Shown here: one piece after another, positions 39,529 through 50,838 of the stretch | Position numbering within the stretch: position 1 is the stretch's first letter | Layout: each line of letters opens with the position of its first letter | NCBI GenBank assembly: GCA_947625845.1 | Contig: CANQQB010000003.1 | Span: 1 to 64,000, forward strand | Direction: 5' to 3' | DNA length: 64,000 bases | Source of the DNA: an uncultured Oscillospiraceae bacterium | GTDB lineage: Bacteria; Bacillota; Clostridia; Oscillospirales; Oscillospiraceae | Position numbers and translations under genes: made by a program | The notes under the pieces: generated by a model | The model's input: the letters and a program-made list of their open reading frames with translations, nothing else | Told to the model about the DNA's origin: nothing | The model's database searches: none

Positions 39529-40389
39529 TCAACCATCCCCGCGCCGCGCCGCGGTCCGCAGGACCTCCAGCAGGCCATAGGGCACGCGCAGGGACCCGTC
39601 CACGCCGGAGCCCATCTGAATGTCCGGCTTCCGGTCCCCGTGAAAATCGCTGCCGCCGGACACCGCCAGGCCCAGCCGGGCCGCCATAGCCCGCAGCGCC
39701 GCCTGTTGGGCCTGGGAATATTTGGAATAGTACGCCTCCAGCGCCGCGCACCCGGCCGTCTTCGCCGCGCGCAAAAACGCCTCCAATTCATCCGGCGGGA
39801 AGCCGTATTGCAGCGGGTGGGCGACGCAGGCGATCCCCCCGGAGGCCAGGACGGCCGCCACGGCCCTATCCATGGGCATGCGCCGCCGGGGCCGGTAATA
39901 GGGCCGGCCACGGTTCAAAAACCGGTCGAAGGCCTCGTCGATGCCGGCGGCATAGCCCCGCCGCACCAGGGCCTCGGCGATGTGGGGCCGGCCCAGGACC
40001 GTGGCCGGCCAGGCCGCCTCCAGCTCGCCCATGGAGATATGGAACCCGTCCGCCGCCAGCGCCGCGACGATCCGCTCGTTGCGGCTTTTGCGCTCCCGGA
40101 CGAACCAGTCCAGCGCCGCGCGCAAAGCGGGCGCATCCGGGTCGATGAAATAGCCCAAAATGTGCACGTTCTTATCCCGATACCCGGCGGACAGCTCCAG
40201 CCCCGGTACCACCTCCACGCCCAGCTCCGCTCCCGCGCGGGCAGCCTCCCCCAGGCCCGACGTAGTGTCGTGGTCCGTGATGGCGACGGCGGCCAGGCCA
40301 AGCGAGCGCGCCAATTCTACCGCCTGCCGGGGCGTCAGCGTCCCGTCCGAGGCGGTGGTGTGGATATGCAGATCGACGTACTTTTCCAT
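39529..40389 (-). CDS. PHP domain phosphoesterase
   Basis: MEKYVDLHIHTTASDGTLTPRQAV; AITDHDTTSGL; GGSDFHGD. Confidence 0.9.
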   Translation of the reverse strand: MEKYVDLHIHTTASDGTLTPRQAVELARSLGLAAVAITDHDTTSGLGEAARAGAELGVEVVPGLELSAGYRDKNVHILGYFIDPDAPALRAALDWFVRERKSRNERIVAALAADGFHISMGELEAAWPATVLGRPHIAEALVRRGYAAGIDEAFDRFLNRGRPYYRPRRRMPMDRAVAAVLASGGIACVAHPLQYGFPPDELEAFLRAAKTAGCAALEAYYSKYSQAQQAALRAMAARLGLAVSGGSDFHGDRKPDIQMGSGVDGSLRVPYGLLEVLRTAARRGDG

Positions 40390-40441
40390 GACGGTCCCTC
40401 CTGCGGCCATTATAGCACCAGTGTCCCTTTTAAGCAAAAAC

Positions 40442-40470
40442 TTGTCACCCTGTTCGGAAAATGGTATAAT
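40442..40470 (+). promoter_or_regulatory. Putative sigma-A promoter of dnaD-like gene
   Basis: TTGTCA-N17-TATAAT. Confidence 0.75.
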
Positions 40471-40503
40471 GACCTCTATCGCAAAAGATAAGGAAAACGC
40501 TGC

Positions 40504-41454
40504 ATGGACGACGGAAGATTAAAACTCAACCGCCCGGCGCTTTTGGCCGTGCCGCTGCACGACGCCGAGGCGCTTCTGGCCGCCGGGGACGGGGACGGAG
40601 CGCTCCTATACCTCTACCTGGTGAAGGAAGGCGGGGTCCTGGACGTGGACCGTGCCGCCAGGGCGCTGCGCCTGTCCGTCCGCGCCGTGAGCGGCATCGC
40701 GGAGCGGCTGGAGCGGCTGGGGCTGCTGCGTCCGCCGGAGGAGGAGCCGGCGCCCGGCCCCCGGCAGGAGCTTCCCGAGTACCAGGCGGCGGACGTGGCC
40801 CGCCGGAGCCAGTCGGACCCGGCCTTTCAGGACCTGGTGAAGGAGGTCCAGCAGGCCCTTGGCCGGGTGCTCAGCTCCACGGACCTGAAAAAGCTCTTCG
40901 GCATATACGACGACCTGGCTCTGCCCCCGGAGGTCATCATGCTGCTCATTCAGCACTGCAAGGAGGAACACGACGAGCGCTACGGCGCCACCCGGAATCT
41001 GGGCTTCGCCACCATCGAAAAGGAGGCCTACGTCTGGTTCAACCGGGAGATCATGACCTATGACCAGGCGGAGAGCTATCTGGCCCGGCTGGCCAGGCGC
41101 AAGTCCCTGGCCGGGCAGATACAGCGGGCCATGGGCATCCGTAACCGGGAGCTTTCCGCCACGGAAAAAAAGTACGTCATGAGCTGGATCGACCTGGGCT
41201 TCGGCCCGGAGGCGCTGGCCCTGGCGGCGGACAGGACCGTCACCAACACAGGCGAGCTGAAGTGGCGGTACATGAACTCCATCGTCCAGTCCTGGCACGG
41301 CAAGGGTCTGCACACGGTGGACGAGATCGAAAAAGGCGACCGCAGGAACTCCGACCGGCCCAGGCCGGCCGACGCCGCCGCCTCCGCCCCGGACGCCGGG
41401 GAGCTGGAGCGGATGCGCAAGCTGCGCCAACGGTATAAGAACAGCGGAGGGTGA
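40504..41454 (+). CDS. DnaD domain protein
   Basis: C-terminal DnaD-like region with YMNSIVQSWHGKGLHTVDEI; followed by a DnaI-like ATPase. Confidence 0.83.
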   Translation: MDDGRLKLNRPALLAVPLHDAEALLAAGDGDGALLYLYLVKEGGVLDVDRAARALRLSVRAVSGIAERLERLGLLRPPEEEPAPGPRQELPEYQAADVARRSQSDPAFQDLVKEVQQALGRVLSSTDLKKLFGIYDDLALPPEVIMLLIQHCKEEHDERYGATRNLGFATIEKEAYVWFNREIMTYDQAESYLARLARRKSLAGQIQRAMGIRNRELSATEKKYVMSWIDLGFGPEALALAADRTVTNTGELKWRYMNSIVQSWHGKGLHTVDEIEKGDRRNSDRPRPADAAASAPDAGELERMRKLRQRYKNSGG

Positions 41455-41459
41455 CCGCC

Positions 41460-42437
41460 ATGAACGGACGGCTGCTGGCCCAGGCCAGAGAGGAAAAAGA
41501 GAATATCCGCCGCCAGGCGGTGCAGACGGACCGTCGGCGCCATGAGGAAGTGTACGCCAGGCTGCCCCAGCTTCGGCGCCTGGACGGGCAGATCGCGGCG
41601 CTCATCCCCCAGGCGCTGGACCCCGGCCGGAGCGTACAGGACCTGCAGCGGGAGAGCCTGGACCTGCAGCGCCGCCGCGCGGAAATGCTGGTGGCGAACG
41701 GCTGGCCCACGGACTATCTGGACGGGGCCTGGGACTGCCCCAAATGCCGGGACACGGGCTATGTCCACGGGCACATGTGCGCGTGCCTGCAAAAACTTTA
41801 CGATCAGGCCCAGGCCAAAGACCTGTCCGCCCTTTTGAAACTGGGCAATGAGAGCTTCGGCACCTTCGACCTGGGGCTGTACGACGACCGGCCCGACCCG
41901 GCCTCCGGCATATCCCCCCGGACCCAGATGGAGACGGTGTTCGGCATATGCTACGATTACGCTCTGGACTTCGGCCGCCGGCGGGAGAGCTATCTCTTCC
42001 GGGGAGGCACAGGCCTGGGCAAGACGTTTTTGTCCGCCTGCATCGCCAGGGAGGTGGCCCGTCAGGGCTTTTCCGTGGCGTACGAGACGGCCGTGGAGGC
42101 GCTGGACGCCTTCGAGACCCAGAAATTCTCAAAGGACGAGGAAGACGCGGCCAAAGCCGCCGGGCATGTCCGGCGCATGTGCGAATGTGACCTGCTGGTC
42201 CTGGACGATCTGGGCACGGAGATGGTCACGGAATTTTCCCGCAGCGCCCTGTATACGCTTATCAACACCCGGCTGCTGGCCCACAAAAAGACCGTGGCCA
42301 GCACGAATCTCACCGCCGTGCAGATGGCCCGGCGGTACACGCCCCAGATCATGTCCCGGCTGGAGGGGGAATACCAGGTCCTGTCCTTCGCCGGGTCCGA
42401 CATCCGGCGGCTGAAAATGGAACGAGGCTTGGACTGA
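41460..42437 (+). CDS. DnaI/DnaC-like replicative helicase loader ATPase
   Basis: CPKCRDTGYV, FRGGTGLGKTFLSACIAREV, LLVLDDLGTE. Confidence 0.88.
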   Translation: MNGRLLAQAREEKENIRRQAVQTDRRRHEEVYARLPQLRRLDGQIAALIPQALDPGRSVQDLQRESLDLQRRRAEMLVANGWPTDYLDGAWDCPKCRDTGYVHGHMCACLQKLYDQAQAKDLSALLKLGNESFGTFDLGLYDDRPDPASGISPRTQMETVFGICYDYALDFGRRRESYLFRGGTGLGKTFLSACIAREVARQGFSVAYETAVEALDAFETQKFSKDEEDAAKAAGHVRRMCECDLLVLDDLGTEMVTEFSRSALYTLINTRLLAHKKTVASTNLTAVQMARRYTPQIMSRLEGEYQVLSFAGSDIRRLKMERGLD

Positions 42438-42458
42438 CAACAGGAGAGGAGATTTTTT

Positions 42459-44171
42459 ATGAACGGGAAAAAACGCAAGATGCGCCTGCCGAAGGGCAAG
42501 GCCGGACGGGTGCTCGTCAGCCTGGCCGCCACGGCGGCGGCGGGGTTCGTCTACTTTTACATCTCCCTGCCCGCCATCAACTTTCAGGACGGGAGCTTCT
42601 ACTCCTTCCTGATCTTCCTGTGCGCCGTGTACATCGGATGCACGGTACTGACCACGGTGAAGGACACCGTGACGGGGGACAAGGACAGCGAGGTGCACGT
42701 GGTCCGCACGCCCAGGCAGAGGATCGGCGACGGGTTCCGTTTCATCAAGCGCCACTGTCTGGTGGTGGGTATATTGCTGGGTGTGGTGCTGCTGACGGCG
42801 CTGGTGGGCAAGATCATCTCCGCGCCCATATTCCGCGCCGGCGCCTACCGGGACCTGCTGGACGTGCAGACCGGGGACTTCGCCGAGGAAGTGGCCCAGA
42901 TCTCCTTCAACGAGATACCCACCCTGGACAGGACCAGCGCCAACTACCTGGGAGACCGGCAGATGGGCACCCTCAGCGATATGGTGAGCCAGTTTGAGTA
43001 CTCCAACGACTCCACCCAGATAAACTATCAGGGCCGGCCCGTGCGAGTGGCCCCCATCAACTACGCGGACCTGTTCAAGTGGTTCACCAACCGGGGCACC
43101 GGCCTGCCCGCCTACGTGGTGGTGGATATGGTGACCCAGCAGGCCAGCGTGGTGCGCCTGGACGAGGGGATGAAGTACTCCTTCTCCGAGCCCCTGAACC
43201 GGAAGGTGACCCGCCACCTGCGGTTCCAGTACCCCACCATGATGTTCTCCACGCCGGAATTTGAGATCGACGAGGACGGCCACCCCTGGTGGATCGCCCC
43301 CCGGCTGGTGAAGACCATCGGCCTGTTCGGCGGCCGGGACATCCAGGGCGCGGTGCTCATGGACGCGGTCACCGGCGAGAGCCGGTACTATGAAGAAGTC
43401 CCCGCCTGGGTAGACACGGTGTACACCCCCAGCCTCATCATGGAGCAGTACGACTACCACGGCACCATGGTCCACGGCTTCATCAACTCCCTGCTGGGCC
43501 AGCGGGACGTGACCATGACCACGGACGGGTACAACTACATCGCCATGAACGACGACGTGTACGTCTACACCGGCGTCACCAGCGCCAACGCGGACCAGTC
43601 CAACCTGGGTTTCCTGCTGTGCAACATGCGCACCAAGGAGACAAAATACTATGTGGCCCCCGGCGCCACCGAGGCCGCGGCCAGAGCCTCCGCCATGGGT
43701 GTGGTCCAGGACCTGGGCTATACCGCCACGTTCCCCCTGCTGCTCAACATCTCCGGCCAGCCCACCTATTTCATCCCCCTGATGGACGCGACAAATCTGG
43801 TCAAGTGCTACGCCATGGTGAACGTGGCCCAGTACCAGATCGTGGCCACGGGAACGACGGTGCCGGAGTGCGAGCGGACGTATATCAAGATGCTGTCCGA
43901 AAGAGGCGTGGCCGTGACCGGCACCGACGTGCCCGACGTGCAGGCCGAGAGCGCCGGGACCGTCGCCGAGATACGCACGGCCGTGCTGGACGGGGTGAGC
44001 TGGTACTATATCCGTCTGGAGGACGAGGACGTGTTCTACGCCCTCTCCGCCGCACAGGACAGGAACGTGATCGTTCTGAACGCAGGCGATGAGGTGACCA
44101 TCCGCCACGCCGTGCCGGAGGACGGCGAGGAAAGCCCCATCCTGGACGCCTATGAGCTGACCGTGGACTAG
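42459..44171 (+). CDS. Conserved membrane protein of unknown function
   Basis: 570 aa; two N-terminal hydrophobic segments and a large extracytoplasmic domain; RBS GGAGAGGAG. Confidence 0.6.
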   Translation: MNGKKRKMRLPKGKAGRVLVSLAATAAAGFVYFYISLPAINFQDGSFYSFLIFLCAVYIGCTVLTTVKDTVTGDKDSEVHVVRTPRQRIGDGFRFIKRHCLVVGILLGVVLLTALVGKIISAPIFRAGAYRDLLDVQTGDFAEEVAQISFNEIPTLDRTSANYLGDRQMGTLSDMVSQFEYSNDSTQINYQGRPVRVAPINYADLFKWFTNRGTGLPAYVVVDMVTQQASVVRLDEGMKYSFSEPLNRKVTRHLRFQYPTMMFSTPEFEIDEDGHPWWIAPRLVKTIGLFGGRDIQGAVLMDAVTGESRYYEEVPAWVDTVYTPSLIMEQYDYHGTMVHGFINSLLGQRDVTMTTDGYNYIAMNDDVYVYTGVTSANADQSNLGFLLCNMRTKETKYYVAPGATEAAARASAMGVVQDLGYTATFPLLLNISGQPTYFIPLMDATNLVKCYAMVNVAQYQIVATGTTVPECERTYIKMLSERGVAVTGTDVPDVQAESAGTVAEIRTAVLDGVSWYYIRLEDEDVFYALSAAQDRNVIVLNAGDEVTIRHAVPEDGEESPILDAYELTVD

Positions 44172-44223
44172 CGGTCAGCTCCCCCCCGCTCGAAACTACA
44201 CAGACAAGAAAGGATGACAGCTT

Positions 44224-45717
44224 ATGCAGCGCGCGGCAGGTATCCTGCTCTCCGTCTCGTCTCTCCCCTCTCCCTACGGCATCGGGACACTGGGACAGGC
44301 CGCCTATGACTTCGTGGACTTTTTGGCGGACGCCGGCCAGAAATACTGGCAGATGCTCCCCGTGGGACCCATCAGCTACGGCGACTCCCCCTATCAGTCC
44401 TTCTCCGCCTTCGCGGGCAACCCCTATTACATAGACCCGGACATGCTCATCGCCGACGGACTTCTCACCCCGGACGAGGCCGCCGCTCCCTGCTGGGGCG
44501 GCGACCCCGCCCGTGTGGACTACGGCGCGGTCTACCAGGCCCGGTTCGACCTGCTGGAAAAGGCTTTCCAGCGCGGCTGGGACCGGGATAAAACGGACGT
44601 GGCCCGGTTCCTGACGAAAAACCGGTACTGGCTGCCCGATTACGCCCTGTTCATGGCCCTGAAGCGCCATTTCAACATGGTCGCCTGGACAGCGTGGCCC
44701 GACGAGGACATCCGTCTGCGCCGGGGCAGCGCCGTGGCCCGATGGGCCAAAAAGCTGGACCGGGACGTAAGATTCTTCACCTATCTGCAATATCTCTTCC
44801 AAAAACAGTGGGACGCGCTCAAGGCCTACGCCGCCGAAAAGGGCGTGCAGACCATCGGCGACCTGCCCATTTACGTGGCGCTGGACTCCGCCGACGTGTG
44901 GGCCAACCCGCAGAAGTTCCTGCTGGACCGGGACAACATCCCCACCGTGGTGGCCGGGGTGCCGCCGGACGCCTTTACCGCCGACGGCCAGCTCTGGGGC
45001 AATCCCATCTACGACTGGAAGGCCATGGAGGCCGACGGGTTTAGCTGGTGGGAGGCCCGGATGCGCAGCACGCTGGAGCGGTTCGACGTGGCGCGCGTGG
45101 ACCATTTCCGGGGGCTGGAGAGCTATTGGGCCGTGCCCTACGGCGACCCCACCGCCGCCACCGGCCACTGGGAGCCGGGACCCGGCGCGGCGTTCGTCAA
45201 CATGCTCCGGGAGAAATTCCCCCACAGCTTCATCATCGCCGAGGACCTGGGCTTTGTCACGCCGGAGGTCCGTGCGCTGTTGGACCTGTCCGGCTTTCCC
45301 GGCATGAAGATACTGGAGTTCGCCTTTGACCACCAGGGACCCAGCGACAATATGCCCCACCGCTGCCCGGTGAACAGTGTGTGCTACACCGGCACCCACG
45401 ACAACTCCACCATCATGGGCTGGCTGGCCGCCGTGGACCCGCGGGACCTGGCCGTGGCCAGGGCTTACCTGGGCCTCAATCAGGCGGAAGGCTGCGACTG
45501 GGGCATGCTCCGGGGCGGCATGGGCTCCCCCTCCCGCCTGTTCGTGGCGCAGATGCAGGACTATCTGGGTCTGGACGATACGGCCCGGATGAACCGGCCC
45601 GGCGACCCGGTGGGCAACTGGCAGTGGCGCATGACCCCCGGCCAGGCCACGCCGGAGCTGGCCGCCAAGATCCGGGCGCTCACAACGCTTTTCGAGAGAG
45701 AGGTAAAAAACACATGA
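44224..45717 (+). CDS. malQ: 4-alpha-glucanotransferase
   Basis: RAAGILLSVSSLPSPYGIGTLG; RVDHFRGLESYWAVP; CYTGTHDNSTIMGW. Confidence 0.95.
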   Translation: MQRAAGILLSVSSLPSPYGIGTLGQAAYDFVDFLADAGQKYWQMLPVGPISYGDSPYQSFSAFAGNPYYIDPDMLIADGLLTPDEAAAPCWGGDPARVDYGAVYQARFDLLEKAFQRGWDRDKTDVARFLTKNRYWLPDYALFMALKRHFNMVAWTAWPDEDIRLRRGSAVARWAKKLDRDVRFFTYLQYLFQKQWDALKAYAAEKGVQTIGDLPIYVALDSADVWANPQKFLLDRDNIPTVVAGVPPDAFTADGQLWGNPIYDWKAMEADGFSWWEARMRSTLERFDVARVDHFRGLESYWAVPYGDPTAATGHWEPGPGAAFVNMLREKFPHSFIIAEDLGFVTPEVRALLDLSGFPGMKILEFAFDHQGPSDNMPHRCPVNSVCYTGTHDNSTIMGWLAAVDPRDLAVARAYLGLNQAEGCDWGMLRGGMGSPSRLFVAQMQDYLGLDDTARMNRPGDPVGNWQWRMTPGQATPELAAKIRALTTLFEREVKNT

Positions 45718-46919
45718 CGAATTACTATGAACGGGCCCTGGCCCTGCGGGCCGATACGGTGGCCGACCGGCGGCACATGCACGCCAACGCGGAGGCGGGT
45801 CTGCACCTGCCCAAGACGAAGGCGTACGTCATGGACAAGCTGCGGGAATACGGCCTGGAGCCGGCGGAATGCGGCGAGGGCGTGACGGCAACCCTGGGGC
45901 ACGGCGGCAAGACCCTGCTGCTGCGGGCGGACATGGACGCGCTGCCCATGCCGGAGGACAGCGGCGAGCCTTTCGCCTGCCCCACCGGCAGCGCGGCCCA
46001 CACCTGCGGCCACGATAACCACGCCGCCATGCTCCTGACGGCGGCCCGCATGCTCAAGGAGACGGAGGGCGACCTGGAGGGCACGGTCCGGTTCATGTTC
46101 CAGCCCGCGGAGGAGATCTTTGAGGGCAGCCGGAACATGATCGAGCACGGCATCCTGGACGGTGTGGACGCGGCGCTGGCCTGTCACGTCAGTCCCGGCC
46201 AAATGCCCGTGGGCATCTACATGTACAACGCCGGCGGCACCATGATGTTCTCCCATGACCGCTTTGTCATCACGATCCAGGGCCACGGCGGCCACGGGGC
46301 ATACCCCCACACCAGCGTGGACCCCATCAACATCGGCGTGCACATCCACCTGGCCCTGCAGGAGCTGATCGCGCGGGAGAGCGACCCCTCCCGCGCCTGT
46401 GTGCTGACCGTGGGCCAGTTCACCGCCGGCTCCGCGGCCAACATCATCCCGGACACCGCTATGCTCCAGGGCACCCTCCGCACGGACAAGCCCGAGGCCC
46501 GGGACAAGCTGGTCCGGCGCTTGCAGGAGATCGTCCCGGCCGTGGCCGCCGTGTACGGCGGCAGCGCCCAGGTGGAGATGACCTCCGGCGTGCCGCCGCT
46601 TATCTGCGACGAAAAGCTGGTCAATGAGATGGTGGGCTATATGCGGGAGATGGACTTCCCCGGCGCCACGCCCTACCCGAACGTACAGGCCAGCGCCAGC
46701 GAGGACTTTGCCCTGGTGGCGGAGAGGGTCCCGGCGGCGTTCATGTACCTGTCCGCCGGTTACCTGGACGAGCGGGGCGCCTGGCCGGCCCATAACCCCA
46801 AGGTCCGCTTCAACGAGGACGCGCTGCCCATCGGCGCGGCGTGCCTGGCCCACTGCGCCGTCCGCTGGCTGCAAAACAATATGAAAGGAGGCGTTGTCCA
46901 TGGAGGAAAAGACCTTTGA
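45714..46919 (+). CDS. M20-family amidohydrolase
   Basis: ATGA overlap with malQ; LLLRADMDALPM, HTCGHDNHAAMLL, GGHGAYPHTSVDPI. Confidence 0.92.
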   Translation: MTNYYERALALRADTVADRRHMHANAEAGLHLPKTKAYVMDKLREYGLEPAECGEGVTATLGHGGKTLLLRADMDALPMPEDSGEPFACPTGSAAHTCGHDNHAAMLLTAARMLKETEGDLEGTVRFMFQPAEEIFEGSRNMIEHGILDGVDAALACHVSPGQMPVGIYMYNAGGTMMFSHDRFVITIQGHGGHGAYPHTSVDPINIGVHIHLALQELIARESDPSRACVLTVGQFTAGSAANIIPDTAMLQGTLRTDKPEARDKLVRRLQEIVPAVAAVYGGSAQVEMTSGVPPLICDEKLVNEMVGYMREMDFPGATPYPNVQASASEDFALVAERVPAAFMYLSAGYLDERGAWPAHNPKVRFNEDALPIGAACLAHCAVRWLQNNMKGGVVHGGKDL

Positions 46920-47754
46920 CACGCCCTGCGGCCCCATCCGCTATTGGATAGATGCGCAGCCTGCTTCCGGTCCGGCGCTGGTATTTCTGCCGGGACTGAC
47001 CGCCGACCACCGGCTGTTCGACAGACAGGTGGAATTTTTCGCGGGCAAGCGCACCGTTTTCGTGTGGGACGCGCCGGGGCACGGTGCCTCCTGGCCCTTC
47101 CGGTTCGATTTCAGCCTCCGGGACAAGGCCCTGTGGCTGGACGGGATACTCACGGGGGAAAATATAGCCGACCCGGTCATCGTCGGCCAGTCCATGGGCG
47201 GCTACCTGGGCCAGATGTACGCCGAACTATTCCCGGACAAGCTGCGAGGCTTCGTCTCCATTGACTCTGCCCCGCTGCAACGGTCCTACCTGACGGCCAT
47301 AGAACTGTGGCTTTTGAAGCGCATGGAGCCGGTGTACCGGTACTACCCCTGGAAATGGCTCCTGAAGCAGGGGCCAAACGGCGTGGCCGCGTCCGCCTAC
47401 GGCCGGTCGCTGATGCGGGACATGATGCTGGTCTACGACGGCGACAAGGCCCGGTACGCGAAGCTGGCCGGGCACGGCTATCGTATTTTGGCCCAGGCTA
47501 TAGAGGCCGATCTGCCCTATCAGCTCCACTGTCCCGCCCTGCTCATATGCGGGGAGAAGGACCACGCCGGCTCCTGCATACGGTATAACAGGGCCTGGCA
47601 CAAGAGGACCGGGATACCGCTTGCGTGGATCGCCGACGCGGGACACAATTCCAACACGGACGCGCCGGAGCGCGTCAACGCGCTGATCGCTTCGCTGCTG
47701 GATAAGCTCGACAGCAACCCGTCCGCCGACGGCGGTCGGTTGACAAATCGGTAG
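46900..47754 (+). CDS. Alpha/beta hydrolase
   Basis: VIVGQSMGGYLGQMYAE nucleophile elbow; LLICGEKDHAGSC; DAGHNSN. Confidence 0.87.
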   Translation: MEEKTFDTPCGPIRYWIDAQPASGPALVFLPGLTADHRLFDRQVEFFAGKRTVFVWDAPGHGASWPFRFDFSLRDKALWLDGILTGENIADPVIVGQSMGGYLGQMYAELFPDKLRGFVSIDSAPLQRSYLTAIELWLLKRMEPVYRYYPWKWLLKQGPNGVAASAYGRSLMRDMMLVYDGDKARYAKLAGHGYRILAQAIEADLPYQLHCPALLICGEKDHAGSCIRYNRAWHKRTGIPLAWIADAGHNSNTDAPERVNALIASLLDKLDSNPSADGGRLTNR

Positions 47755-47772
47755 TTATGGAGGCATTCTGTT

Positions 47773-48141
47773 ATGGATATATGCCAATTCTGGAGCGCTG
47801 TTTTATCGCAGGACAGAGCCGCTTTAAGGGAATATTTCGCCGATGACGCCTATATTAACTGGCATTGTACCAATGAGCATTTCACAGTTGCGGAATACAT
47901 AAAAGCAAATTGCGACTATCCCGGTGATTGGGACGGGGAAGTTGAAAGAATTGAGCGGACAGGGGACCTGCTTATCACTGTGACCCGCGTTTACCCGCAT
48001 GATAGATCCGCTTCCTTTCACGTCGTCTCATTCATTCACATCAGCAACGGAAGGATACAGGCGATGGATGAGTATTGGGCCGATGATGGCGACGCCCCGT
48101 TATGGCGGCAGGAATTGAACATCGGTGGACCAATACGATAA
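47773..48141 (+). CDS. NTF2-like (SnoaL-type) protein
   Basis: WSAVLSQDRAALREYFADDAYINWHCTNEHFTVAEYIKAN. Confidence 0.7.
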   Translation: MDICQFWSAVLSQDRAALREYFADDAYINWHCTNEHFTVAEYIKANCDYPGDWDGEVERIERTGDLLITVTRVYPHDRSASFHVVSFIHISNGRIQAMDEYWADDGDAPLWRQELNIGGPIR

Positions 48142-48199
48142 CTTCCCCTTGTCGGGGAGAAGGAGCGCCTCCCCCCTTGAGGCGCATTTTGTGCCGGGT

Positions 48200-48240
48200 A
48201 ACGAGGAAGGACGCGTATTCGCGCGTCCTTCCTCGTTTCA
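48200..48240. terminator. Hairpin between convergent NTF2-like gene and hicB
   Basis: AACGAGGAAGGACGCG tattcg CGCGTCCTTCCTCGTTT, 16-bp stem. Confidence 0.6.
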
Positions 48241-48254
48241 TGGTTCCTGTCGCG

Positions 48255-48596
48255 TCAGCTTTGGGACCCCAGCGAGCTTCGCATGGCTTTTTCCACGAAG
48301 CTGTTGAGGGTCATTTGGTGTGCGGCGGCATAGGTCACGGCCTGTCGGTGCAGTTCCGGCGACACCCGCACATTAAAGCTGCCCTTATACGCCTTTTCCG
48401 GCTCGACGCCGTTTTCCTCGCACAGCGCCAGGTAATCGTCCACAGCGCCGTGGAAGTCATCGATCAGCTCTTTTGCGGTGGTCCTCTCATAGGAGATCAG
48501 CGCCCGGATGCCCAGCACCTTTCCGAAGAACACGCCGTCCGCCTCCGTAAATTCCACGCTGCCGATATAGCCTTTATATTCCATCGTGTTGCTCAT
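48255..48596 (-). CDS. hicB: HicB-family antitoxin
   Basis: MEYKGYIGSVEFTEADGVFFGKVLGIRALISYERTTAKELIDDFHGAVDDYL + FNVRVSPELHRQAVTYAAAHQMTLNSFVEKA. Confidence 0.88.
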   Translation of the reverse strand: MSNTMEYKGYIGSVEFTEADGVFFGKVLGIRALISYERTTAKELIDDFHGAVDDYLALCEENGVEPEKAYKGSFNVRVSPELHRQAVTYAAAHQMTLNSFVEKAMRSSLGSQS

Positions 48597-48853
48597 ATCA
48601 GACCCTCCTCGTCCAAAATCTCTATGAGCTGCTTGACCTGGTACTCCATAAGCTCCTTTCGAGGGTGGGGTTTGTGGAGCAAGATCGGGGCGTATGTGTC
48701 GCTGACGAACATGACCCGCGAGCCGCTGGTGCGGCCCTTGTTGGAGCGCTTGTAGGAAAAATACCGCAAAAGCGCCTCCGCGTCATCAAAGGTGAACGTC
48801 TTTGGCTTGGCTTTCAGCTTCTCTATCAGCTTTTCCTTTTGTCCCACGGTCAT
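48593..48853 (-). CDS. hicA: HicA-family toxin
   Basis: TVGQKEKLIEKLKAKPKTFTFDDAEALLRYFSYKRSNKGRTSGSRVMFVSD...LHKPHPRKEL; overlaps hicB start. Confidence 0.82.
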   Translation of the reverse strand: MTVGQKEKLIEKLKAKPKTFTFDDAEALLRYFSYKRSNKGRTSGSRVMFVSDTYAPILLHKPHPRKELMEYQVKQLIEILDEEGLI

Positions 48854-48968
48854 ACCTCCATCCGGTATCAGTATAGCACGGCGGGAAAACGGTTGCAACT
48901 AAAATCAGTTGCACCCCGTCCGCCGGATAACCGCGCCTCCGCAGACCGGGGAAAATCGCCCGCCGCAC

Positions 48969-48997
48969 TTGACTTTTACAGAGGCGTGTAATATACT
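48969..48997 (+). promoter_or_regulatory. Putative sigma-A promoter of the thiolase gene
   Basis: TTGACT-N17-TATACT. Confidence 0.75.
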
Positions 48998-49094
48998 TTC
49001 CCTGACTGGGCAATGACAAAAAATCTACAAAGTCGTGACCCCGGCGCCTTGGGGCGCCTGCTGATTTCGTAATTTTATTAAGGAGGAACTTTCC

Positions 49095-50354
<1,260 letters not shown>

Positions 50355-50380
50355 GGCGTCGAATACTCTTATAAACGACC

Positions 50381-50410
50381 ATGGGGACCCGCCTGCGGGT
50401 CCCCATTTGC
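50381..50410 (+). terminator. Terminator downstream of thiolase
   Basis: ATGGGGACCCGC ct GCGGGTCCCCATTTGC. Confidence 0.65.
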
Positions 50411-50452
50411 ATAGCGGCGGACCGCCGAAACCCATTTCGTGGAGGGGCATAC

Positions 50453-50818
50453 ATGGAAGAGGTCATTCGCAGATACTTTCGCGCGTGGATAGACGCGGAT
50501 GTGGAGACGGTCAGAAACACATTTTCCGACGACGCGATATACACCGAGTGCTACGGCCCGGAGTATCGCGGTCTTTCCCAAATATTGCGGTGGTTCAGCG
50601 ATTGGAACGAAAGAGGCCGGGTCCTGGAGTGGTCGGTGAAGCGGGTACTGGAGACGGGCCGCACGGCCGTGGCGGAATGGTATTTCAAGTGCCAGTACGA
50701 CGGCGCGACCGACGCCTTTGACGGGGTGACCATCGCCGATTTTGATGAAAGCGGAAAGATCGCGAGACTGCGTGAATTTCAGTCCAAGGCAGAGCACTGT
50801 TATCCATACGGAGAGTGA
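50453..50818 (+). CDS. NTF2-like (SnoaL-type) protein
   Basis: MEEVIRRYFRAWIDADVETVRNTFSDDAIYTECYGPEYRGLSQI; RBS GGAGG. Confidence 0.78.
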   Translation: MEEVIRRYFRAWIDADVETVRNTFSDDAIYTECYGPEYRGLSQILRWFSDWNERGRVLEWSVKRVLETGRTAVAEWYFKCQYDGATDAFDGVTIADFDESGKIARLREFQSKAEHCYPYGE

Positions 50819-50838
50819 CGAACAAGAGGTTTTGACAT

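Noticed and set aside
48255-48853. HicAB as a novel toxin-antitoxin system
   Set aside because: Both proteins fit the known HicA (GSR...HKPHP variant) and HicB families; the pair is ordinary in organisation.
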